Shown piece after piece: positions 17,854 through 26,895 of a stretch of DNA of 64,000 nucleotides (within the stretch, counting starts at the first letter, position 1; every line of letters begins with the position of its first letter). The position numbers were made by a program, and so were the translations under genes. The DNA is taken from positions 2,536,294 through 2,600,293 of the forward strand of contig NZ_CP168006.1 in assembly GCF_041521385.1 (NCBI RefSeq), given 5' to 3'. This DNA comes from Alcaligenes faecalis. GTDB lineage: Bacteria > Pseudomonadota > Gammaproteobacteria > Burkholderiales > Burkholderiaceae_B. Under the pieces are notes generated by a model. The model saw only the letters and a program-made list of their open reading frames with translations, did no database searches and had not been told where the DNA came from.

Positions 17854-18504
17854 ATGTCTGAACGCGTAGCTACAATCCAATTTTCCGGCCAGGCCGGTGT
17901 TATTGACTGTGCTCTGGACTGGCCGGCCGGTGAACCCAAGGGCTGGGCCTTGCTGTTGCATCCCCATCCTTTGCATGGGGGCGCACGTAATAACAAAGTT
18001 GTCACGACCTTGTCGCGCAGTGCTACTCAGCACGGCTTGCTGGCTGTACGCCCTGATTTCCGGGGTGTCGGTAAATCCGCCGGGCAGTTTGACAGCAGCC
18101 GTGGTGAAACCGCCGATATGCTGGCCTTGATAGAGCAATTTCCATCGCAGTTCCCACAGTGGGCTTGCGGCCCATCCATGTTGGCCGGTTTTTCATTTGG
18201 CACAGCGGTTGCTGCACAGGTGTATGCCAGTTTGCAAGATGCGCAGGCACCGTTGCCTGGTGTTTTCATTCTGACTGGTACAGCGGTCAACCGCTTCCGC
18301 TTCCGCGATGTCAGTCCTCCTGCCGATACGTTATTGGTGCATGGTGAAACCGATGATGTTGTGCCTTTGTCGGAAGGTATGGAATTTGCGCGTGAGCATC
18401 AGTTGCCCATGGTGGTGTTGCCCGATGCTGGCCACTTTTTTCATGGCAAGCTGATTCAGTTGCGTGAGCTGGTTAGCCGTCATTTGGTCGGGCTTGGAAC
18501 CTAA
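17854..18504 (+). CDS. Alpha/beta hydrolase, dienelactone-hydrolase-like
   Basis: A 216-residue soluble alpha/beta hydrolase. It has an HPHPLHGG block near residues 35-42 (oxyanion region), the nucleophile elbow GFSFGTA near 111-117 (Ser113), an acid Asp in HGETDDVVP near 165-173, and His in DAGHFFHG near 191-198. This is the small family often annotated as YfhR/COG2945-like hydrolases, whose substrate is not known. The start MSERVATIQF is preferred; an upstream ATG at 17836 adds six residues. It precedes dacC on the same strand. Confidence 0.85.
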   Translation: MSERVATIQFSGQAGVIDCALDWPAGEPKGWALLLHPHPLHGGARNNKVVTTLSRSATQHGLLAVRPDFRGVGKSAGQFDSSRGETADMLALIEQFPSQFPQWACGPSMLAGFSFGTAVAAQVYASLQDAQAPLPGVFILTGTAVNRFRFRDVSPPADTLLVHGETDDVVPLSEGMEFAREHQLPMVVLPDAGHFFHGKLIQLRELVSRHLVGLGT

Positions 18505-18630
18505 GTCGGTTTTTACTTTCAAATCGTTGCGTTTTCCTGCTCAGACTCAGGGGTTTCGCCCCTCACAGGCCTAGTTGGCTCTGCCATAATGGGCTCTTTC
18601 CGCCACTGTCAAAGCAATCGATTTTTTCCA

Positions 18631-19860
18631 ATGACTTCTATTCAAAAATTTGCATCTCCAGTCCTTTCTCGTTGTGTGGTGGCCCTTGCCCTGGCGCTGC
18701 CTATGGTGGCGCAGGCACAGACTCAAACCCCTACCCCGACAGAGTCGGCCCAAGTGATTGGGGCGCCGACCGCCGCTTTGCTGGGTGACTTGTCTGTTGT
18801 ACCCGCACCCAATCTGACGGCGCCAGCCTGGTTGTCCATGGACGTTAATAGTGGCCAGATCATCGCGGCAGAAGGACTTAACGAACAAGTAGAGCCCGCC
18901 TCCCTGACTAAGCTGATGACGGCTTATCTGGTCTTTGATGCTTTGGAGTCTGGTCGCTTAAAACTGGATCAGACTGTTGTGATTTCGGAGAAGGCCTGGC
19001 GTACCGAAGGTTCGCGTATGTTTGTCAAGGTCAATTCGCAAGTGTCGGTGAACGATCTGCTGCAAGGTGTGATCGTGCAATCGGGTAACGATGCCTCTGT
19101 GGCCTTGGCCGAAGCCGTTGCGGGTAGCGAAGATGCCTTTGCTGCCCTGATGAATGAAGAAGCCGCCAAGTTGGGTTTGACGGCGACGCATTTCAAGAAC
19201 TCCACCGGATTGCCTGATCCAGACCATCTGACTTCGGTGCGTGACCTGGGCATGTTGTCTGCTGCACTGGTTGCCCGTTTTCCCCAGTATCTGCATTACT
19301 ACAGCCAAAAAGAATATACCTACAACAATATCAAGCAGCCCAACCGTAACCGCCTGCTGTGGCTGGACAACACGGTTGATGGCTTGAAAACGGGTCACAC
19401 GCAATCGGCTGGTTACTGCCTGGTGTCGACTGCATTGCGCGACGGTCGCCGCGTGGTGTCAGTCGTTGTTGGTACGGCGAACGATGCCGCCCGTACAGAA
19501 AACAGCCTGAAGCTGTTGAACTGGAGCTTCCAGAACTTTGAAACGGTCAAGCTGTATGACTCCAGCAATCCTGCCGTCACTGCTCGGGTGTGGGAAGGTG
19601 AGCTTGAAAATGTAGGCCTGGGTACCGCCCAGCCTTTGTGGTTGACGGTGCCCCGCGGAAAGTCCTCGGAAATCAAGCCGGTGGCCAACTATACCCAGCC
19701 TTTGCTGGCTCCGTTGAGCAAGGGGGACAAGGTCGGTACACTGACTTTGTCCCTGGATGGCAAGGTTCTGGCAGAGCAGCCTTTGCTGGTGCTGCAAGAT
19801 GTACCCGAGGCAGGCTTTTTCGGCCGTATGGCTGACAAAGTGCGCTTGATGTTTGAGTAA
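18631..19860 (+). CDS. dacC: D-alanyl-D-alanine carboxypeptidase (PBP5/6 type)
   Basis: Periplasmic, membrane-attached enzyme that trims the terminal D-Ala from peptidoglycan pentapeptides. The 409 residues begin with a signal peptide ending near AQAQ (about residue 30). Active-site motifs are SLTK at 91-94, SGN at 151-153 and KTG at 253-255. A C-terminal PBP5-type domain ends in an amphipathic helix (FFGRMADKVRLMFE), the usual membrane anchor. It is followed 24 bp later by the D-amino-acid aminotransferase gene, a conserved pairing. The symbol could equally be dacA. Confidence 0.94.
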   Translation: MTSIQKFASPVLSRCVVALALALPMVAQAQTQTPTPTESAQVIGAPTAALLGDLSVVPAPNLTAPAWLSMDVNSGQIIAAEGLNEQVEPASLTKLMTAYLVFDALESGRLKLDQTVVISEKAWRTEGSRMFVKVNSQVSVNDLLQGVIVQSGNDASVALAEAVAGSEDAFAALMNEEAAKLGLTATHFKNSTGLPDPDHLTSVRDLGMLSAALVARFPQYLHYYSQKEYTYNNIKQPNRNRLLWLDNTVDGLKTGHTQSAGYCLVSTALRDGRRVVSVVVGTANDAARTENSLKLLNWSFQNFETVKLYDSSNPAVTARVWEGELENVGLGTAQPLWLTVPRGKSSEIKPVANYTQPLLAPLSKGDKVGTLTLSLDGKVLAEQPLLVLQDVPEAGFFGRMADKVRLMFE

Positions 19861-19884
19861 TCCCTTGGTGCGAGGCTGAACCCT

Positions 19885-20757
19885 ATGATTGCAGGCATTG
19901 ACCCTGACAGCATTGTTTATTTGAACGGCGATTTTGTGCGCTTGGGCGAAGCGAAGATCTCGGTACTGGATCGTGGCTTCATTTTTGGGGACGGCATTTA
20001 TGATGTCGTTCCTGCCTATCACGGGAAACCTTTCCGTATTGATGGGCACCTGGGGCGTCTGGAGCGCAGCCTGGCAAAAGTGGGGATTCATAACCCTTTT
20101 ACCCGCCGTGAGTGGGAACAACTGGTGCTGGACATGCTGGCCCGTTCGGGCCGTGGGGCGGACTGCATGGTCTACATTCAGGTGACCCGTGGTGTTGCCA
20201 AGCGCGACCACGCCTTCCCCAGTAATGTGACGCCCAGTATCTTCATCATGGTCTCGCCGTTCAAGCGGGTGCAGCAAGAACGCGAGACGGGTTTGACGGC
20301 GGTAGCCATTGAGGATGAACGCTGGCTGCGTTGCGATATAAAATCCGTTTCCTTGCTGGGCAATGTACTGGCCAAGCAGCAGGCGGTCGAAGCCGGTGTG
20401 GATGAGGTCATTCAGTTCAGAGACGGTTTTCTGACCGAAGGGGCCTCCTGCAATATCTGGATTGTGCGCGACGGCACCTTGCTGGCACCCATGCGCAACA
20501 ATTTGATCCTGGAAGGAATTCGCTACAGTTTGATGGAAGAGCTGGCCGCCCAGGCGGGGATAGCCTTCCAGGCACGTCAGGTCTCTCGTGAAGAGGTCGA
20601 TACTGCCGATGAAATTTTGATGACGTCAGCCACCAAAGAGGTGCTGCCCATCGTTGTATTTAATGGTCAGCCCGTTGGTGACGGACGACCCGGCCCTGTC
20701 TTTGCCAAGTTACGTGAAGGCTATGACAAGGCCATCAAGGCTGCGGAGCAAGCATGA
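19885..20757 (+). CDS. dat: D-amino-acid aminotransferase
   Basis: PLP fold-type IV transaminase interconverting D-Ala and D-Glu, supplying D-glutamate for peptidoglycan. The 290 residues include DRGFIFGDGIYDVVPAYHG at 29-47, the PLP-binding Lys153 in CDIKSVSLL, and the cofactor Glu185 in LTEGASCN. Branched-chain aminotransferases share this fold, but the N-terminal DGIYDVVP pattern favours the D-amino-acid enzyme. Its stop codon overlaps the start of ybeD (ATGA), so the two are translationally coupled. Confidence 0.92.
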   Translation: MIAGIDPDSIVYLNGDFVRLGEAKISVLDRGFIFGDGIYDVVPAYHGKPFRIDGHLGRLERSLAKVGIHNPFTRREWEQLVLDMLARSGRGADCMVYIQVTRGVAKRDHAFPSNVTPSIFIMVSPFKRVQQERETGLTAVAIEDERWLRCDIKSVSLLGNVLAKQQAVEAGVDEVIQFRDGFLTEGASCNIWIVRDGTLLAPMRNNLILEGIRYSLMEELAAQAGIAFQARQVSREEVDTADEILMTSATKEVLPIVVFNGQPVGDGRPGPVFAKLREGYDKAIKAAEQA

Positions 20758-21026
20758 CAATTTCCCCCGAAGAATCGTTGATTGAATACCCCAGTGACTT
20801 TCCTATCAAAGTCATGGGCCAGACTCACGAAACCCTGCAAGACGAATTGCTGGCCATCGTGCTGGAACACGATCCAAACTTTGACGCCGCCACTATTGAA
20901 GTGCGGCCCAGTAAGGCGGGCAATTACACGGGCCTGACCTTTACTGTGCGTGCTGTCTCGCGAGAGCAACTGGATAATCTTTATCGTGCCCTGCATGCGC
21001 ATCATCTGGTGCGCGTGGTGATGTAA
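20754..21026 (+). CDS. ybeD: YbeD family protein (DUF493)
   Basis: A 90-residue protein of the DUF493/YbeD family with an ACT-like alpha/beta fold. The family sits between dac/dat and lipB in most proteobacteria and has no firmly assigned biochemical function. Conserved elements here are [11 protein letters not shown] near residues 10-20 and the C-terminal [15 protein letters not shown]. It overlaps dat by 4 bp and is followed by lipB after 17 bp. A role in lipoate metabolism is suggested only by this conserved neighbourhood. Confidence 0.92.
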   Translation: MTISPEESLIEYPSDFPIKVMGQTHETLQDELLAIVLEHDPNFDAATIEVRPSKAGNYTGLTFTVRAVSREQLDNLYRALHAHHLVRVVM

Positions 21027-21043
21027 GCAGGAATCAGGCGTTC

Positions 21044-21706
21044 ATGTCCGACTCAGTTCGTATCAAATGGTTTGAGCGGCCTAGCGCCTATGAACCCATC
21101 TGGCAGGCAATGCGCGACTTCACCGAACAGCGCGGGCCAGAGACTGCTGATGAAATCTGGCTTGTCGAGCACACGCCTGTCTACACACAAGGACAGGCTG
21201 GTAAGCCGGAACATCTGCTGAACCCCGGCGGCATCCCCGTGGTGCAAACCGACCGGGGCGGGCAGATTACCTATCACGGCCCTGGGCAGTTAATGGTGTA
21301 CTGCCTGTTTGATCTACGCCGGGTAGGCCTGTACGTCAAAGAATACGTACGCCTGCTGGAAGAGGCTGTTATTGCCTGTCTGACGCATTTTGGTGTCGAA
21401 GGGGCTTGCTGCAAGCCGGGGGCACCGGGCGTGTATGTTCCGCAAGGGGGGGCAAGCCAGGAGTTGGCCAAGATCTCCGCATTGGGTATCAAGATTCGCA
21501 ATGGTCGCTCCTATCATGGCTTGGCCTTGAATATAGATATGGATCTAAGCCCGTTTAGCGACATCAATCCTTGTGGCTATGAAGGGCTGCAAACAACGGA
21601 TATGCACTCGCAAGGCGTCATTGTTCCTATGGACGAGGTTGCACAGTATTTGTACTCCTACTTGAGCCAGGCAATGGCCCAACGTAACCAAGTCGCTACA
21701 ACCTGA
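21044..21706 (+). CDS. lipB: Octanoyl-[acyl-carrier-protein]:protein N-octanoyltransferase
   Basis: Moves octanoyl from acyl carrier protein to lipoyl domains, the first step of lipoic-acid assembly. The 220 residues carry [12 protein letters not shown] at 71-82, catalytic Lys143 in [11 protein letters not shown] and catalytic Cys177 in INPCGYEG. Its usual partner lipA is about 5.2 kb downstream, separated by an iron-uptake cassette and a crotonase-family gene. Confidence 0.96.
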   Translation: MSDSVRIKWFERPSAYEPIWQAMRDFTEQRGPETADEIWLVEHTPVYTQGQAGKPEHLLNPGGIPVVQTDRGGQITYHGPGQLMVYCLFDLRRVGLYVKEYVRLLEEAVIACLTHFGVEGACCKPGAPGVYVPQGGASQELAKISALGIKIRNGRSYHGLALNIDMDLSPFSDINPCGYEGLQTTDMHSQGVIVPMDEVAQYLYSYLSQAMAQRNQVATT

Positions 21707-21745
21707 ACAAGCGTCAGCGCATCGTAGCGAAACAGTCTAATTGTT

Positions 21746-21764
21746 GTAATGAGAATTGTTTGCG
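21746..21764. promoter_or_regulatory. Probable Fur box upstream of the ECF sigma gene
   Basis: The stretch TAATGAGAATTGTTTGC contains a near-consensus Fur half (AATGAGAAT) and a weaker second half. It lies about 40-55 bp before the sigma-factor gene, where iron repression of fecI-type genes is expected. Confidence 0.6.
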
Positions 21765-21801
21765 ATAATCCGGAACACGTTAACTGTTCTGTCGGGCCTG
21801 T

Positions 21802-22308
21802 ATGCCGTCGTCCCCCAAATCTCGCAAGTCCTGGCTTGATCATTATCGCGGCCTGATGGGCAATTGGACCCGGCGTCAAACTAATCATCACGATGCAGAA
21901 GACGCCGTTCACGATGCCGTTCTAGGCCTGTTGGATCAGACCTGCACCCATATTCAGCACATTCCCTCTTATTTGTTCCAGGCGACTCGCAATCAGTTGT
22001 TCGATGAAAGTCGGCGGCGTGGGCGTTGGGCGCAGACACCCTTGGAGCAGTTGGACGAGGCAGATACCCCTCTGTCCCCGGATGTGGCAGATGCTTGTCA
22101 GTCGACTCAGTTGATGGACGAGCTGGAGGTGGTTCTATTGCAGTTGCCACTGGTCTGTAGGCAAGTTTTTTTATGGAATAAAATCGAGGGCTATAGTCAG
22201 CGCGAGATTGCTGAGCGGTTGGGCTTGTCGCAGAGCATGGTGGAAAAGCATATGAAACGCGCTTTGACCCATCTGCAGACGCATTTGCACCTGTTCCAGC
22301 AAGACTGA
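21802..22308 (+). CDS. FecI-type ECF sigma factor
   Basis: A 168-residue extracytoplasmic-function sigma factor. Region 2 has HDAEDAVHDAVLGLL near residues 29-43 and the -10 recognising helix PSYLFQATRNQLFDESRRRG near 55-74. Region 4 has GYSQREIAERLGLSQSMVEKHMKRAL near 129-154. This is the FecI/PvdS-like group, which switches on a TonB-dependent receptor gene when the receptor's ligand is bound. The order sigma, FecR, receptor is complete here, so it should act on the receptor at 23451. Iron control is indicated by the Fur box upstream. Confidence 0.92.
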   Translation: MPSSPKSRKSWLDHYRGLMGNWTRRQTNHHDAEDAVHDAVLGLLDQTCTHIQHIPSYLFQATRNQLFDESRRRGRWAQTPLEQLDEADTPLSPDVADACQSTQLMDELEVVLLQLPLVCRQVFLWNKIEGYSQREIAERLGLSQSMVEKHMKRALTHLQTHLHLFQQD

Positions 22309-22353
22309 TCAGCCCTGGAGTTTTCACGTTTTGCTCACGCCTATTTATTCCCT

Positions 22354-23331
22354 ATGACGACGAGCGCAGGTCCCTCTTTGCCTTCGACGGCCCGTGAACA
22401 AGCGGTTCATTGGTTCGCGCGTGTGCGTCTGGGGCCATTATCGATAGAGGATCAGGCGGAGCTGGATGCATGGCTGGCGGCTTCACCGCAGCATCAAGCG
22501 CATTTTCAGGAGCTGCAAAAAGCCTGGAACAAGCTGGATGAGCTGCCGGTCGATCGCCTGCGTCGTTTGACTCAAGAGCCGGCTGCCCTGCGAAAACAGC
22601 CTGTGCAGCGTTGGCGGCTGGCCTTTACGGCGATGGTTTTGTGTGCCGTGGTAGGAGGGGTGTGGCTTTGGCCTGCAGGTCCAGAACAGTCCTGGGCCGT
22701 CAGCACTACTGTTGCCCAACGACAGGAGCTGCGTTTACCCGATGATAGTGTTCTGACGGTTAACGCTCGTACAAAAATTAAGGTGGCTTATACCTCCAGC
22801 GAGCGGCGGGTTTATCTGGAGTCAGGGGAAATTCTGGCGGATGTGCGTCCCGATGCAGATCGTCCCTTTATTGTGGAAACCGAGCAGGCAAAAGTGCAGG
22901 TGTTAGGCACCCGCTTCAATGTGCGTAAACAGTCTGATCAAGTAGAGGTAGCGGTTGACCGGGGGAGAGTCCGTTTGTCAGCGGGACCCTGGTGGAACTC
23001 TCGTTCCGAGCGCCTGGGCGCTGGCCAGGCCGCACGTGTTACGGCACGCCAAGGATTGGAGTCTGTGCGCGAAGCGGATGTAGCTGCGCTGACAGCTTGG
23101 CAAAGTGGCCGTCTGGAGTTCGACAATGAACCTTTGGTACAGGTGCTGGAGCAGTTGTCGGCATATCTGGATGAACCTATACGCTTGGGTGATGCTCAGC
23201 TCGCGCAATTGCGCATATCCGGCACCTTGTCCATGAGCAAGCCACAAGAGGCCTTGCTGTTATTGGCGGATATTGCACCCGTCCAGATTCTGAATGTGGA
23301 ATCCAAGGGCTGGGTCATCAACCGTCGGTAA
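22354..23331 (+). CDS. FecR-type transmembrane anti-sigma/sigma regulator
   Basis: Inner-membrane protein that relays the receptor's ligand signal to the cognate sigma factor. The 325 residues have the cytoplasmic N-terminal DUF4880 segment (AREQAVHWFARVRLGPLS... near 10-55), one membrane helix near 88-106 (LAFTAMVLCAVVGGVWLW), the periplasmic FecR domain near 115-210 (QRQELRLPDDSVLTVNARTK, VLGTRFNVR), and a C-terminal secretin/TonB-like short domain (FDNEPLVQVLEQLSAYLDEP). It lies 45 bp after the sigma gene. Confidence 0.93.
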   Translation: MTTSAGPSLPSTAREQAVHWFARVRLGPLSIEDQAELDAWLAASPQHQAHFQELQKAWNKLDELPVDRLRRLTQEPAALRKQPVQRWRLAFTAMVLCAVVGGVWLWPAGPEQSWAVSTTVAQRQELRLPDDSVLTVNARTKIKVAYTSSERRVYLESGEILADVRPDADRPFIVETEQAKVQVLGTRFNVRKQSDQVEVAVDRGRVRLSAGPWWNSRSERLGAGQAARVTARQGLESVREADVAALTAWQSGRLEFDNEPLVQVLEQLSAYLDEPIRLGDAQLAQLRISGTLSMSKPQEALLLLADIAPVQILNVESKGWVINRR

Positions 23332-23450
23332 ATTCATTACGGAAAAATTCTTGCCCAGACGTCTTTAGACCAGGGAGGTGTGCTGGCGGCTGTAAACCGT
23401 TGGTGTATCTTGGTTTATAGATTCCGCGCAGGCAGAACCTGCCGGTAGGG

Positions 23451-25886
23451 ATGGATATCATCACCATGTCTGGTACTACACATAAGATCACTGTACACAA
23501 CCGTGCAGTCCGCCAATTGCCTCTTGGCCTTGGAGCCGTGTTATTGGGGCTGTGCCTGTCGGCCTTGACCGCGCCCGGCTATGCGCAATCGGGTGCGCCG
23601 CAGCAGGCCATCAGCTTGATGGCGCAGCCTTTGTCGTCGGCCTTGCGTGATCTGGGTCGTCAGTTCTCGGTGCAAATTGTGTATTTGCCTGCTACCGTGG
23701 CTGGCCGACAAAGTCCGGCCTTGTCAGGACAATTTACCCTGGATCAGGCCTTGAGCCGCTTGCTGGCTGGTACAGGGATACAGGTGCGCCGCTCGGGCAG
23801 CAATGTTTCGCTTAGCCTGGCTGATAGTGGCGATGCCACACCGCTGGAGCCGGTACGGGTTCATGCCTCCCGCTACGATGTGACCAGTGAAGGCAGTGGT
23901 TCCTATGCCGCTGCGGGGGCGACGATTGGTAAATCGCCTTTGTCACTGCGCGAGATTCCCCAATCTGTCTCTGTCATGACGCGCACACAAATGGACGAGC
24001 AAGGCTTTACGCGTGTGGCCGATGCGATCAACCATACGACAGGGATCAGCAGCAGCGGCTTTCCTGATACGGAAAGCTTCAATAGCCGTGGTTTTGCGGC
24101 CAGCCTGCAATACGATGGTGTGCCTGCTCAAGAAGGGGGAGCTCCTCATCTGGACTTAGCCGTTTACGATCGCATCGAGGTGCTACGTGGTCCGGCTGGT
24201 TTGCTGTCTGGAACCGCCGAGCCGGGCGGGGTGGTGAATCTTGTGCGTAAACGGCCCACACGTGAGTTGCGTTTCGAAGGGCAGGTGTCAGCCGGGAGCT
24301 GGAACAACTATCGGGCAGAGGCTGATCTGAGCGGTCCTTTGAACAAGGACGGCTCTCTGCGTGGACGTGTGGTGACGGCCTATCAGGATAAAGACCAGTA
24401 CTACCATCAAGGTAGCTCCAAACCGGCCACCTTGTATGGCGTGCTGGAGTATGACCTGACACCCGCCACGACCTTGGGTGTCACGGCGTTCTATAGCGAG
24501 CTGGATTTCCGTAATTTCAATGGCCTGGCACAGTTTGAGGATGGCAGTTTGCCTGATCGACGCAGCTTCCTGGGTCCAGCCCGTACCTCTAATCACGAGG
24601 TGTATGAGCTGGGCGCGGATTTGCAGCATCGTTTTGATAATGAGTGGGTGTTCAAGGCCAGTTATAGTCACAAGGAAAGTACGTACAAAGGCTTTAGCTC
24701 TTTTGCCTTGCAGCCTATTTCTTTGCAAACCGGATTGACCACTATGCAGGCAGGCCGGATTCACAATGAATTTACCTGGGACCAAGGGGATGTCAGCGTC
24801 ACAGGACCATTTAATTTGTTTGGGCGTGAGCATGCTTTGACCCTTGGTTTCAATGCGGCACGCAACAATACCAAGACCAGTTCCCGCTTTAGCCAATTCC
24901 CCGATTGGGATGTTCTGAATGACTTTGATTATGGCCCCCTGCTGGATCAGCCTATTTTGAATCAGAACCAGGACATTGTGACCCAGTCCGGCATTTATGC
25001 ATCCACACGCTTGAAGCTGCATGACCGGGTAACTGCGGTGCTGGGTGGCCGTTGGAGCAACTACGAAAGCAAGAGTCGTTCAGTGCGGCCAGAGACCAGT
25101 CCCTGGAATGTCAGCGATGCCAAAGCCAGTGGGGAATTTACGCCATTTGCAGGCCTGATTCTGGATGTGAATGACACTATTTCGCTCTACAGCAGCTATG
25201 CCGAAAGTTTTGTGCCACAGTCACAGCAGGACTACACCGGCAAGACACTGGATCCGCGCAAAGGCTGGCAGATTGAAGCCGGTGCCAAAGGTGAGTTTCT
25301 GGATGGTCGCCTGAATGGTTCCGTGGCGATTTATCGAATGCGTGATACCAATCGGGCAGTAACGGATACGGATCATATTGGTTGTGGTGGTAGCCCGACC
25401 GGGACGTGCTCTCGCGCGGCGGGTCTGGTGCAAAGCCAAGGCTGGGAAATGGAGCTGGTCGGTAATCTTGCCCCAGGCTGGGACTTGGGGGCGGGTTATA
25501 CCTATACGGATGTACGCTATCGTCGGGACTCGGTGCTGGAAAATGAAGGCCAGCGTTTCAATGCGAACCTTGTGCCCAAGCATTTATTCCGTCTTTGGAC
25601 GCACTACCGCTTTCAGCCTCAGGATTGGGACGGCCGCTTGAATGGCTGGTCTGTGGGGGCGGGGGTACAAGCACAAAGCAATTTGTTCACCTCGGATGTA
25701 TACCAGGGCGGTTATGCCACGGTATCCGCCAAAATTGGCTACAAGCCTAATGATCGCTGGGAGGCATCCCTGGCCGTCAATAATGTGTTCGACCGTCGTT
25801 ACCTCTCCAGCGTGGGTTACAGCACATTCCTGAATATTTATGGCGCACCGCGTAATGCGATGCTCAATCTTAAATATCGTTATTGA
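23451..25886 (+). CDS. TonB-dependent siderophore receptor with signalling (STN) domain
   Basis: Outer-membrane gated porin for ferric siderophores. The 811 residues show a signal peptide ending at GYAQS (about 47), a secretin/TonB N-terminal STN domain (~50-125, ISLMAQPLSSALRDLGRQFS), a plug domain (~150-260) and a beta-barrel. It ends in an aromatic residue (LKYRY) as outer-membrane proteins do. The STN domain is the part that contacts FecR, so this is a transducer. The barrel resembles hydroxamate-type receptors (FoxA/FpvA/FhuE group), but the ligand cannot be fixed. The start is uncertain: ATG at 23451 or 23466. Confidence 0.93.
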   Translation: MDIITMSGTTHKITVHNRAVRQLPLGLGAVLLGLCLSALTAPGYAQSGAPQQAISLMAQPLSSALRDLGRQFSVQIVYLPATVAGRQSPALSGQFTLDQALSRLLAGTGIQVRRSGSNVSLSLADSGDATPLEPVRVHASRYDVTSEGSGSYAAAGATIGKSPLSLREIPQSVSVMTRTQMDEQGFTRVADAINHTTGISSSGFPDTESFNSRGFAASLQYDGVPAQEGGAPHLDLAVYDRIEVLRGPAGLLSGTAEPGGVVNLVRKRPTRELRFEGQVSAGSWNNYRAEADLSGPLNKDGSLRGRVVTAYQDKDQYYHQGSSKPATLYGVLEYDLTPATTLGVTAFYSELDFRNFNGLAQFEDGSLPDRRSFLGPARTSNHEVYELGADLQHRFDNEWVFKASYSHKESTYKGFSSFALQPISLQTGLTTMQAGRIHNEFTWDQGDVSVTGPFNLFGREHALTLGFNAARNNTKTSSRFSQFPDWDVLNDFDYGPLLDQPILNQNQDIVTQSGIYASTRLKLHDRVTAVLGGRWSNYESKSRSVRPETSPWNVSDAKASGEFTPFAGLILDVNDTISLYSSYAESFVPQSQQDYTGKTLDPRKGWQIEAGAKGEFLDGRLNGSVAIYRMRDTNRAVTDTDHIGCGGSPTGTCSRAAGLVQSQGWEMELVGNLAPGWDLGAGYTYTDVRYRRDSVLENEGQRFNANLVPKHLFRLWTHYRFQPQDWDGRLNGWSVGAGVQAQSNLFTSDVYQGGYATVSAKIGYKPNDRWEASLAVNNVFDRRYLSSVGYSTFLNIYGAPRNAMLNLKYRY

Positions 25887-25904
25887 TCAGGAAAGCGCGT
25901 CGCT

Positions 25905-26696
25905 TCAGCTTCCGCTCCATTGCGGCGCGCGTTTTTCGATAAAGGCGTCTATACCTTCGCAGGCATCGTGGCTCATCATATTGTCAGCCATGACCTGGCC
26001 GGCGTAGTCGTAGGCTTGTTCAATAGCCAGGCTGCGCTGGCGGTAGAACATGGCCTTGCCTGCACGGACGGCAACCGGACTCTTGGCCATGATGCTGTCG
26101 GCCAGTTTCTGTACGGTTTGATCCAGTTGGTCTTCGGCTACGGCGTAATTGATTAACCCCAACTCTTGAGCACGTTGGGCGCTGATGAATTCGCCTGTCA
26201 TCAGCATTTCCATGGCGGCCTTGGGTGGCACACAGCGAGACAGGGCAACAGCGGGGGTGGAGCAGAACAGGCCGACATTAATGCCGGAAACCGCAAAGCG
26301 GGTGGACTCGGTGGCTACAGCGATATCGCAGGTAGCAACCAACTGACAGCCCGCTGCGGTGGCCAGCCCTTGCACACGGGCAATCACCGGCACGGGCAAG
26401 GCCAGCACAGCTTGCATGACGCGGCTGCAGCGGCTGAACAGATCCCGGTAGTAGTTGTGTTCGGGCTTGGAGCGCATCTGTTTCAGATCGTGCCCGGCAC
26501 AAAAGGCCTTGCCTTCCGCCTGAATGATGACGCACTGCAAGCCAGGGTCCTTGGCCAGCTTGTCCAGAATGTGTTGTAAAGAGTCCAATACTTCTTCAGA
26601 TAGCGCGTTGTACTTGGCGGGCCGGTTCAAGGTGATGCGGGCCAGTCCCTGATGCTGTTCCAGTAGGACGGGATCGGCGAGGTGCTCGTGTGACAT
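25905..26696 (-). CDS. Enoyl-CoA hydratase/isomerase family protein, ECHDC3-like
   Basis: A 263-residue crotonase-fold protein. The CoA-binding region FCAGHDLKQMR lies near residues 67-77. At the two positions where true enoyl-CoA hydratases have catalytic Glu, the sequence reads AAGCQLVATCD (Gln) and VSGINVGLFCS (no Glu). The AAGCQL and GLFCSTPAVAL blocks match what I know of vertebrate ECHDC3. Hydratase activity is therefore doubtful, and another CoA-ester reaction or a binding role is possible. It converges on the receptor gene (18 bp) and is divergent from lipA. The start MSHEHLADP is chosen over an open extension of 30 codons. Confidence 0.85.
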   Translation of the reverse strand: MSHEHLADPVLLEQHQGLARITLNRPAKYNALSEEVLDSLQHILDKLAKDPGLQCVIIQAEGKAFCAGHDLKQMRSKPEHNYYRDLFSRCSRVMQAVLALPVPVIARVQGLATAAGCQLVATCDIAVATESTRFAVSGINVGLFCSTPAVALSRCVPPKAAMEMLMTGEFISAQRAQELGLINYAVAEDQLDQTVQKLADSIMAKSPVAVRAGKAMFYRQRSLAIEQAYDYAGQVMADNMMSHDACEGIDAFIEKRAPQWSGS

Positions 26697-26895
26697 GCAA
26701 GTCTCCGTACTTATAGTATGTGCAGGTTTTATTTTCGGGTGTTGCTGCATCGTTAAGTCGACCTCTATATTAGAGAGGTCCAGCACAAACTATCGCCCTT
26801 GTTCTAGGCGCTTGTAAAGCGAAGGGGCTACAATTGACCACTGCGCCCATCGTTTAGTGATGTTGCCCGCACGCTGTTTTTCTATTTAGACGCCT

